Below are positions 1 to 5,406 of a DNA stretch of 5,707 bases, one piece after another; the stretch's first letter is position 1, and every line of letters starts with the position of its first letter. Source of the DNA: Fidelibacterota bacterium (lineage in GTDB: Bacteria; Fidelibacterota; UBA2242; JAFGTP01); NCBI GenBank assembly GCA_021735285.1, contig JAIPHI010000171.1, positions 1-5,707 of the forward strand, read 5' to 3'. The notes beneath the pieces were generated by a model that saw only the letters and a list, made by a program, of their open reading frames with translations, was not told the DNA's origin and ran no database searches. The translations under genes were made by a program, and so were the position numbers.

Positions 1-1
1 T

Positions 2-292
2 GTAGAGAGATTACTTGGTAAGGGCTATAATGTTAAAGTATATGATAAGAATGTAAATTTATCCAGGATTATGGGCAAAAATAAAGATTTTCTATATAAT
101 AAATTACCCCATATTCAAGAAATACTTATAAATAAAATAGAAACATTGAAAAATCATTCAGATATTATAGTTATTACAAGTAAAAATTCAGATATTAAGG
201 ATTTATTAGATTTTAACGGTGAAATAATTGATTTAGTAAGAGTCAGTAAAATAGAAAATAATTTAAGTAATTATTTTGGTATATGCTGGTAA
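2..292 (+). CDS. GDP-mannose 6-dehydrogenase (AlgD-like), C-terminal part, 5' end cut by window
   Basis: The reading frame is open from the first bases of the window, so this is the last 96 residues of a gene that begins upstream. The ATG at 71 is internal. GDP-mannose 6-dehydrogenases oxidise GDP-mannose to GDP-mannuronate with NAD+ in the cytoplasm, supplying uronic acid for alginate-like or other surface polysaccharides. From memory, the segment parallels the end of AlgD closely: VERLLGKGYNVKVYDKNV matches the start of the C-terminal nucleotide-sugar-binding domain, NKDFLYNKLPHI matches the AlgD 'NKEYIxxKIPHV' stretch, and the protein ends in GICW, the typical AlgD C-terminus. The catalytic Cys and the NAD-binding Rossmann domain lie outside the window. 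The stop is 45 bp before the next gene on the same strand, so the two are probably co-transcribed. A related UDP-sugar dehydrogenase is the main alternative. Confidence 0.8.
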   Translation, partial: VERLLGKGYNVKVYDKNVNLSRIMGKNKDFLYNKLPHIQEILINKIETLKNHSDIIVITSKNSDIKDLLDFNGEIIDLVRVSKIENNLSNYFGICW

Positions 293-326
293 TTTAATTG
301 TTCAAATTTTATCAATAAAACATAAT

Positions 327-331
327 AGGAG
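327..331 (+). promoter_or_regulatory. Shine-Dalgarno for the amidotransferase gene
   Basis: AGGAG lies six bases before the ATG at 338, an ideal spacing, and supports this start codon. No convincing promoter or terminator is visible in the 45-bp gap after the upstream stop codon, which fits a shared transcript. Confidence 0.75.
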
Positions 332-337
332 TAACAA

Positions 338-1501
338 ATGAAAATAGAACCATATAGTTATAATGCTGATAAAGTATGTAAAAGATGTGTTATGGATGAT
401 ACTGTCCCAGGAATTGAATTTGATAAAGACGGAGAATGCACATTTTGTAAAATTCATGACGACCTGAAAAAGAAATACCCACTTAACTCAAATACATCAG
501 AAAAGTTGCAATCATTAGTTAACAAAATTAAAAAAGATGGAGAAGGTCAAGAATATGATTGTATTGTTGGTGTTAGTGGGGGGCGAGATAGTACATATAC
601 CCTTTACAATGCAGTAAAATTAGGACTCAGGCCTCTTGCTGTCCACTTCGATAACGGATGGAACTCAGAGATTGCGGTCCAAAACATACAGAATGCCTGT
701 GAACAATTAGATGTTGACCTCCACACCCATGTTGCAAACTGGGAAGAGTTTAAAGATCTTCAAAGATCATTTCTATTGGCATCTGTTCCGGATGCAGAAG
801 TACCTACCGATTGGGCTATATTTTCGGTTCTTTTTAAAGAGGCGGCCCGCAATAATATAAAGCATATAGTCCATGGTCATTCATTTAGAACTGAAGGCAC
901 TACTCCCTTATCATGGACATATATGGATGGTAAATATATTAAAAATATTCAAAAAGAATTTGGAACCAAAAAGATCAAAAGCTTTCCAATTATGAATATG
1001 TGGCAATACGCCTATTATTCATTTTTCAAACAGATAAAACAACATAGAATATTATACTATATTCCTTATGATGAGAAAGAAATTTTTGATTTACTCGAAA
1101 ATGAATTAAATTGGATTAATTATGGAGATAAACACCATGAATCCAAATATACTTCCTTTTTTCAGGCTTATATTCTAACTCGAAAATTTAACATAGACAA
1201 AAGGAAATTACACTATTCAGCAAAAATTAGGAGCGGACAAATTCTCAGGAAAAAGGCCTTAGAAATTATTAAAACTGATCCCTATGATGGAGGAGTTAAA
1301 GATCTTGAATATTGCCTGAAAAAACTTGATCTGACATATGATGAATTTGAAGATATTATGAATTTACCAATTAAATCATTTAAAGATTATAACACCTATT
1401 ATCCTATTGTTAGATCTATAAAGAAACCTATAAAATTAATTAACAGATTGGGTATTATACCGGATACGGTTTATAAGAAATTTTTCCTATTTGATATTTG
1501 A
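338..1501 (+). CDS. N-acetyl sugar amidotransferase (WbpG/PseA/LpsI family)
   Basis: This 387-aa protein has the usual full length for the family. Members use ATP and ammonia from a glutaminase partner to turn an acetamido group on a nucleotide-activated sugar into an acetamidino group, in the cytoplasm, during O-antigen, capsule or flagellin-glycan synthesis. Residues 14-37 carry two CxxC pairs (C14/C17 and C34/C37), a zinc-ribbon-like N-terminus. Residues 80-86 are SGGRDST, the PP-loop of ATP pyrophosphatases. Residues 103-111 read HFDNGWNSE and 179-186 read HGHSFRTE, both family-like. The start is fixed by AGGAG at 327-331. It follows an AlgD-like gene in a probable operon. The glutaminase and cyclase-like partners (HisH/HisF type) that family members usually need are not in the window; the next gene is convergent, so they must be upstream or elsewhere. 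The exact sugar substrate cannot be told. Confidence 0.9.
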   Translation: MKIEPYSYNADKVCKRCVMDDTVPGIEFDKDGECTFCKIHDDLKKKYPLNSNTSEKLQSLVNKIKKDGEGQEYDCIVGVSGGRDSTYTLYNAVKLGLRPLAVHFDNGWNSEIAVQNIQNACEQLDVDLHTHVANWEEFKDLQRSFLLASVPDAEVPTDWAIFSVLFKEAARNNIKHIVHGHSFRTEGTTPLSWTYMDGKYIKNIQKEFGTKKIKSFPIMNMWQYAYYSFFKQIKQHRILYYIPYDEKEIFDLLENELNWINYGDKHHESKYTSFFQAYILTRKFNIDKRKLHYSAKIRSGQILRKKALEIIKTDPYDGGVKDLEYCLKKLDLTYDEFEDIMNLPIKSFKDYNTYYPIVRSIKKPIKLINRLGIIPDTVYKKFFLFDI

Positions 1502-1527
1502 CGAAATAATGGTTATATCTAAAATCT

Positions 1528-3459
1528 CTATCTTCCGGGTATGTTTATTTGAAGTGCAGGGGGATATATACCTTTACCCTGTAGATGTACCCGAATTGAA
1601 TCTTGAATAGGATCATTAGTATTTATTAACATATAACTATTTTCTATATTATTGTTTTGGGGTTTAAAAGATATTTCGATTTTTGTAGAATTACCCGGTA
1701 ATAATATTGAATCTGGTTTTGTACCAATTTCAAATTTATTAGTATCTTCAATTAATACGTCTAATATTTTTACATTATTTGTACCAATATTTGTTAGTGA
1801 AAGTTCGTCTTTTTGAGATTTCCCTATTGGAATGCTGTTAAATATAATTTTGTGATTATTTATATCAATATTTTTAGTATTGGGAGTTAGATTATTTGGA
1901 TTAAAATCTATTGATTTAGCTGTATTACCAATTTTAAATTCATCGAAATATATGGAATTGGTTGTATTTGCTAAGGTTCTGTAATATCCAATTTTAATCG
2001 GTAATCCAAACCAATTATCGTCCCATAAATTTCTTGTTTCAACTAATCTATGGTTTCTTACCTTGTAATGTATTTCGTCGGTATTGTCGACTTTAGGCAT
2101 AAATTTATCAAGACTATCCGGTAATAATGACTTACCATCTACCCACGCTTCAATATATCCTGTGTTATTATTTTGAGTATATAAATGATATACTATCCTA
2201 TGCCATTTGCCTTTTTGAACAGGATATTTACTTTGATTGAAATCATATTCATATTGCATTCTAATATTTCCGATACTATCCTCAGCAAATGTATGGACAC
2301 TTAATCTAAAATATCCATTTAAATTTCCTAATGTATAAATTGGTCCTTCCGGGGGTGACTCAGTCTCAAAAAATTGTGTTACAACACTCCATCCAGGTTC
2401 ACTCTCATAGTCAAAACTTTCAGGTATTAAAATATAAAAGCTGTACCATCTTTCTTCTCCCTTATTTTGATATGTCGCGTATCCTCCATCTGAAGTATGT
2501 TGAGGCTCTTGAGCAACTTCTGACCTTTTATTGTTAGGAGTACATGTACATTCCAAGCTTCTTTTGCCTTTATAATAATATTTAGTGGATAAATTAATAT
2601 TTCTACCTTTGGTCATATCATCACATTTAGTTAAAACATTCTGCCCTTTACCAGTAAACATAGAAGTATCTTCAAAACCTTTGTAATAGTAATTTGGAAA
2701 GTGGTTATTATACATATTTTTCATTTCTTCTTTAGATATTTTTCTATTGTAGATTTTTACCTCATCTATTTTACCCTTAAAGAAATTATCCATACCATGT
2801 TTGCTGCAGCCATGCATACCTATATAAAAATCCCCTTTATTTGACATTTGTTTTTTAAATTTGGATATAGAATATTTACTATTAGGATTGCAATTTCTGT
2901 ACACATAAACAGAATCCTTCTTTACATCAATTGTATAAACAAACAGGTGATATGTTTCTGGATGAAATCGTTGTACAGAACGACTCTTATGTCTTATGTA
3001 TGTATCATTCCCTCCTTTTTCCGTCTCAATCAGATGATATCCTTGATGTTTAAAAGAAAAAGTATAATAATCACCCCAACCTTCAAATTTCGAAAATAAA
3101 GTTTCGTCTTTACCATCTTTATAAAATTTCGATTTAAACCAAAATACAAAAGTTTTATTTTTATCATGAACATTAAATTTTTCATCATCGCCACAGTTTA
3201 AGTAGTCGTTTTTTCCATCAAACCTCATAGCACTTTCTTGATTTCCGAGATGGTCTGCGGCAAATTGAAAAGTATCAGAAGGAGTTGCATGATTTCCATT
3301 ACCCGATAGATCATAAAATTTACCTTTTACCTTGTTATCAAAATATTCTTCACTCAGTTTATAATGGGCAACAATCGAGTCATCATAATTTTGAGAAAAA
3401 ATAAATGTTATTGCTGCTATAATAATAGATATAACTCTTATACATATATCTTTTTTCAT
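1528..3459 (-). CDS. secreted LamG - polysaccharide lyase-like - Ig-like (choice-of-anchor D type) protein
   Basis: The 643-aa protein is predicted to be exported. I chose the ATG at 3459 because it gives a classic signal peptide (MKKDICIRV, a hydrophobic run, FIFSQ, no lipobox Cys) and has GAGGT 12 bases upstream. A start at 3507 would add 16 mostly basic residues with no Shine-Dalgarno. Residues about 28-252 look like a LamG/concanavalin A-like domain: DLSGNGNHA and MRFDGKNDYLNC near the start and GKIDEVKIYNRKIS at the end. Residues about 258-512 resemble the heparin-lyase I-like polysaccharide lyase family (PF14099): RSEVA, RWYSFYILIPESF, VVTQFFE, GKWHRIVYHLY, EAWVDGK and PIKIGYYRT. Residues about 536-630 form an Ig-like HYDIN/choice-of-anchor D type domain (LSLTNIGTNNVKI, ISFKPQ, LINTNDP). 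It converges on the polysaccharide-synthesis genes 26 bp away. The substrate is unknown and the active-site residues are not verified. A non-catalytic glycan-binding role is possible. Confidence 0.72.
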   Translation of the reverse strand: MKKDICIRVISIIIAAITFIFSQNYDDSIVAHYKLSEEYFDNKVKGKFYDLSGNGNHATPSDTFQFAADHLGNQESAMRFDGKNDYLNCGDDEKFNVHDKNKTFVFWFKSKFYKDGKDETLFSKFEGWGDYYTFSFKHQGYHLIETEKGGNDTYIRHKSRSVQRFHPETYHLFVYTIDVKKDSVYVYRNCNPNSKYSISKFKKQMSNKGDFYIGMHGCSKHGMDNFFKGKIDEVKIYNRKISKEEMKNMYNNHFPNYYYKGFEDTSMFTGKGQNVLTKCDDMTKGRNINLSTKYYYKGKRSLECTCTPNNKRSEVAQEPQHTSDGGYATYQNKGEERWYSFYILIPESFDYESEPGWSVVTQFFETESPPEGPIYTLGNLNGYFRLSVHTFAEDSIGNIRMQYEYDFNQSKYPVQKGKWHRIVYHLYTQNNNTGYIEAWVDGKSLLPDSLDKFMPKVDNTDEIHYKVRNHRLVETRNLWDDNWFGLPIKIGYYRTLANTTNSIYFDEFKIGNTAKSIDFNPNNLTPNTKNIDINNHKIIFNSIPIGKSQKDELSLTNIGTNNVKILDVLIEDTNKFEIGTKPDSILLPGNSTKIEISFKPQNNNIENSYMLINTNDPIQDSIRVHLQGKGIYPPALQINIPGR

Positions 3460-3471
3460 CAGTATATATTT

Positions 3472-3476
3472 ACCTC
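3472..3476 (-). promoter_or_regulatory. possible Shine-Dalgarno for the secreted lyase-like gene
   Basis: The minus strand reads GAGGT here, 12 bases upstream of the ATG at 3459. The spacing is slightly long, but the upstream in-frame ATG at 3507 has only AT-rich sequence before it, so this site favours the shorter start. Confidence 0.45.
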
Positions 3477-3507
3477 GTTTTTTTACTTTCCTTTTATTAA
3501 GAAACAT

Positions 3508-3819
3508 TAGTTAAATATACAAATTTTGTGCCGTCCATTCATTTATATGGTTTTAATTCTCTATTAGAGTGTAGATAATTTATAATAATAAATATATCGA
3601 TTGATCCCTTATATTTTTGCGCAACTTTTTCCGTATCTCAGGTCTTATTTTCGGGAATACTTACGAACCTGATCTATTCTGATATTTATTAGATATCCCA
3701 ATTTCAAATAAAATATCCGGAAGGCTATATTGGCAATACTTCTTAGCACAGCCCTTTGACCTCCATCCTTACATATATCCAATCAATTATACACCTTTGC
3801 ACAAAACAGAAGCCAGCAC
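3508..3819. other. intergenic region without recognisable gene
   Basis: This AT-rich stretch separates the lyase-like gene from the repeat array. Neither strand gives a recognisable protein; the longest open minus-strand piece is about 45 codons with no family resemblance. It presumably holds the promoter of the minus-strand gene, but several AT-rich -10-like strings are present and none stands out, so no promoter is called. No box repeat of the downstream array is found here. Confidence 0.6.
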
Positions 3820-3820
3820 T

Positions 3821-3858
3821 TGTCCCCATTAGAAAAGGGGGATACAAAGGGGGTTGTT
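3821..3858. repeat. L box, copy 1
   Basis: This is the first copy of a recurring motif: a C-run, TTAGAA, AAGGGGG, a short A-rich spacer, a second GGGGG and TTGTT. The C-run and first G-run can pair as a stem around AGAA; here one stem position is mismatched (CCCCATT instead of CCCCCTT). It opens the first cassette. Related copies start near 4151, 4769 and 5371. Translated, it gives the low-complexity peptide SPLEKGDTKGVV, a string commonly seen in spurious ORFs from such repeats. Confidence 0.8.
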
Positions 3859-3888
3859 ACAGCGCCGAACTATTCCGTATATTTGGTC

Positions 3889-3939
3889 ATTGATTATTCC
3901 TTGTTGATCATTGGATATTCAAAAATTTCAATAATCAAT
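3889..3939. repeat. 10-bp inverted repeat inside the first cassette
   Basis: ATTGATTATT at 3889-3898 is the exact reverse complement of AATAATCAAT at 3930-3939. An inner pair, TGGATATT at 3912-3919, complements AATATCCA at 3937-3944; it overlaps the outer arm, so the two are alternative pairings. The segment between the L1 and R1 boxes has no gene and appears to be repeat-derived filler. Confidence 0.5.
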
Positions 3940-4042
3940 ATCCAGCAAGAAATTTCCAATTTTCAATTACCAGGTGCAAAAAAATACGAAGCTGCTAATA
4001 TCTTACTTTTTATCCCCAACAGCTTCTGCGTTGGTCGCAATA

Positions 4043-4187
4043 CCGCTACCCCCCTCTTTCATTCTCCCCCTGCTGGGGGAGACTCTATGACTGCTATTTT
4101 ATAGTATTAAGTACAATTCATTCTCCTAAATACAAAAACTAAAGTACAACAGTCCCCCTTAGAAAAGGGGGAAAATAGGGGGTTGTT
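4043..4187. repeat. 145-bp direct repeat, left copy (R box - spacer - L box)
   Basis: It is matched at 4661-4805 with two substitutions in 145 bases and no gaps (offset 618). It consists of an R box (CCGCTACCCCCC, then a perfect 8-bp hairpin TCTCCCCC/GGGGGAGA at 4063-4082 with loop TGCT), an AT-rich spacer of about 70 bp, and an L box (CCCCCTT/AAGGGGG hairpin at 4154-4171, then GGGGG-TTGTT). The two copies directly flank the DUF559 gene. The near-identity implies recent duplication or gene conversion. Confidence 0.93.
4154..4187. repeat. L box, copy 2, upstream of the DUF559 gene
   Basis: A perfect 7-bp stem (CCCCCTT at 4154-4160, AAGGGGG at 4165-4171, loop AGAA) is followed by a second GGGGG and TTGTT. 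It lies 48 bp before the nuclease start codon. Its reverse complement resembles the R boxes (C-run, T-rich link, hairpin of C- and G-runs), so L and R act as imperfect terminal inverted repeats around the gene. It could also affect transcription into the gene; the sequence does not decide this. Confidence 0.8.
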
Positions 4188-4235
4188 AACGTCTTATCAC
4201 ATATTTCCAATCATAAAAAAACCAGTTAAAAAAAT

Positions 4236-4610
4236 ATGAAAGGCAACTACAATCCCAAGTTAATACCATTAGCAAGAAAATTGAGGAAAAAGGGCACTTT
4301 TGCAGAAGTATTGCTTTGGACCCATTTAAAAGGCAAACAAATGCAAGGATTTAGATTTACCCGCCAAAAACCAATCGGTGAATATATTGTAGATTTTTAT
4401 TGCGGAAAACTTGGGCTGGCTATTGAAATTGATGGAATTACTCATGACGATAAAATTGAATCAGATGAAATCCGGCAAAAAAAAATTGAAAGTCAGGGTG
4501 TAGTATTTCTAAGATTTACTTATGACGAAGTCAAAGAAAATACCGAGGCAGTTCTGGAGATAATATCAAATTGGATTGATGAGAATAAAGACGATAGAAT
4601 AGATATTTAA
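4236..4610 (+). CDS. DUF559 / Vsr-like PD-(D/E)XK endonuclease-domain protein
   Basis: This 124-aa protein is essentially a stand-alone DUF559 domain (PF04480), the usual length for solitary members. The fold is related to very-short-patch-repair (Vsr) and other PD-(D/E)XK nucleases, but no cellular role is established for the solitary form. Visible features are a basic N-terminus (ARKLRKKGT), FAEVLLW with E24 in the position of the conserved 'SPAE' Glu, GFRFTRQKPIGEYIVDFYC with D53, AIEIDGITH with E64, D66 and H70, and VVFLRF near the end. The likely metal-binding residues are therefore intact. The ATG at 4236 is the only reasonable start: an in-frame TAA lies at 4227-4229, and no Shine-Dalgarno is evident. 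The gene sits alone between L and R boxes and inside a 145-bp direct repeat, which suggests it belongs to the repeat element rather than to a host operon. Confidence 0.88.
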   Translation: MKGNYNPKLIPLARKLRKKGTFAEVLLWTHLKGKQMQGFRFTRQKPIGEYIVDFYCGKLGLAIEIDGITHDDKIESDEIRQKKIESQGVVFLRFTYDEVKENTEAVLEIISNWIDENKDDRIDI

Positions 4611-4660
4611 CTGGATCTACATTTGGTTCGAAAACTAAGTCTAGCGCTTATCCGCTAAAA

Positions 4661-4805
4661 CCGTTACCCCCCTCTTTCATTCTCCCCCTGCTGGGGGAGA
4701 CTCTATGACTACTATTTTATAGTATTAAGTACAATTCATTCTCCTAAATACAAAAACTAAAGTACAACAGTCCCCCTTAGAAAAGGGGGAAAATAGGGGG
4801 TTGTT
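4661..4805. repeat. 145-bp direct repeat, right copy (R box - spacer - L box)
   Basis: This second copy of 4043-4187 differs by a C-to-T change near its start and a G-to-A change in the AT-rich spacer. It starts 51 bp after the nuclease stop codon. The R-box hairpin is at 4681-4700 and the L-box hairpin at 4772-4789. It closes the DUF559 cassette and opens the next, gene-less cassette. Confidence 0.93.
4772..4805. repeat. L box, copy 3
   Basis: It is identical to the L box before the nuclease gene: CCCCCTT-AGAA-AAGGGGG stem-loop, A-rich link, GGGGG and TTGTT. It heads the first copy of the ~595-bp repeat, whose own R box follows only about 60 bp later with no gene between. Confidence 0.8.
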
Positions 4806-4811
4806 GCAGCT

Positions 4812-5112
4812 TCACAAACTGGCAAATATCTTACTTCCAAAACCACGCCATCCGCTTTACTCTATAACCGCTACCCCCCTCTTTCATTTCCCGAAAAAAG
4901 ACCTCCGGGACAGGCAAGATAGTGATGCTACATCAGACAAAACTTTTGCAAATCGCTATATTGTATATATATTTATGAAGAAACAGGGGTTCGGATTTGG
5001 TTAAGTTATTTTTTTTATTTCCGGCCTGATGATAATTCCCGTTAAGAAAATTTAACTGCGCAGCGTTAAGAAGCCATTTATTGTTCGTTCGCAAAATTGA
5101 TAGACAGAAAAG
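4812..5112. repeat. long direct repeat, copy 1 (matches 5407-5707)
   Basis: The copy aligns with 5407-5707 at an offset of 595 bp, with a handful of substitutions and two compensating one-base length changes in homopolymers (C-run in the R box, T-run near 5010). In order it contains a unique-looking 55-bp start, an R box beginning at 4868, a hairpin-like TCCCGAA/TCCGGGA (4889-4910, one mismatch), an AT-rich tail, and the left arm of a long inverted repeat. No coding potential beyond fortuitous ORFs is seen. The near-identity points to recent duplication. Confidence 0.92.
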
Positions 5113-5220
5113 AAAAGTGATATATCCTATCGATTGATACTTTAGCGAAGCCAGAAATCAATTAAGTTTAAATGGCTTTAGCGGAGCAGTTCAATTTTTA
5201 GGGAATTATAATCCAGCCGG
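5021..5220. repeat. long imperfect inverted repeat
   Basis: The left arm at 5021-5080 is roughly the reverse complement of the right arm at 5169-5220, with an 88-bp centre. The outer 20 bases of each arm agree at 17 of 20 positions (CCGGCCTGATGATAATTCCC against CCGGCTGGATTATAATTCCC), and the inner ends share AGCCATTTA. Between these the arms align with small gaps. The left arm recurs at 5616-5675 in the second repeat copy. Transcribed or single-stranded, it could form a long interrupted hairpin. It may be a degenerate MITE or the core of the repeat. Confidence 0.7.
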
Positions 5221-5373
5221 TGCTTTTTTGGTTACTTTTGTAGCATAGACAAAAGTAACATGCCAGTATATTTGTAGTGATTTTCTGTTAATACGGTGGC
5301 GATATATTAGAAATACCCTCAATTATAATTCAGTAAAACATCGTCACTGTGTCAAGTTTGGGTAATGATTAGC
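5113..5373. other. gene-less part of the ~595-bp repeat unit
   Basis: This stretch joins the two near-identical repeat copies. It holds the right arm of the long inverted repeat, the perfect stem-loop at 5231-5259, and about 110 bases of AT-rich sequence with no motif I recognise. All frames on both strands are interrupted. If the repeat is truly tandem, the same sequence should follow the window end. Confidence 0.5.
5231..5259. repeat. perfect 11-bp stem-loop
   Basis: GTTACTTTTGT at 5231-5241 is the exact reverse complement of ACAAAAGTAAC at 5249-5259, with the 7-base loop AGCATAG. No T-tract follows, so it does not look like a rho-independent terminator. It lies just outside the right arm of the long inverted repeat. 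Similar 'GGTTACTTTTG...CAAAAGTAAC' hairpins occur as dispersed repeats in many bacterial genomes (general recollection, not searched). Confidence 0.75.
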
Positions 5374-5400
5374 TTAGAAAAGGGTAAACAAAGGGGGAGT
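5371..5400. repeat. L box, copy 4 (degenerate)
   Basis: The motif TTAGAAAAGGG, an A-rich link and AGGGGG is kept, but the leading C-run is lost (AGCTTAG instead of CCCCCTTAG) and the first G-run is shortened, so the hairpin can no longer form. It heads the second copy of the long repeat at the same relative place as L box 3, which shows that the box belongs to the repeat unit and is decaying here. Confidence 0.65.
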
Positions 5401-5406
5401 ACAACC

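Noticed and set aside
2331..2537. Plus-strand open frame opposite the lyase-like domain
   Set aside because: Shadow of the minus-strand gene, with no recognisable protein features.
2848..3099. Plus-strand open frame opposite the LamG domain
   Set aside because: Shadow of the minus-strand gene; its hydrophobic, cysteine-containing make-up comes from the complement of the real codons.
3595..3605. TATCGATTGAT shared with 5128-5138
   Set aside because: Only 11 AT-rich bases match with no similarity around them; likely chance.
3645..3790. Minus-strand open stretch of about 45 codons (contains GGQRAVLRSIANIAFRIF)
   Set aside because: No start with a ribosome site, no family I recognise and an upstream in-frame stop; too short to call even as a gene remnant.
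3820..4104. 94-codon open frame with a TTG start across the first cassette
   Set aside because: It is a translation of the L and R boxes and repeat filler (SPLEKGDTKGVV at one end, TPLFHSPPAGGDS at the other), with no domain and no ribosome site.
4801..5004. 67-codon open frame in the third cassette
   Set aside because: It lies wholly in the long direct repeat. The matching stretch in the second copy is shifted by a one-base change in the C-run, so the frame is not conserved between copies.
5231..5259. Rho-independent terminator
   Set aside because: The perfect stem is AT-rich, has no following T-tract and no gene ends nearby.
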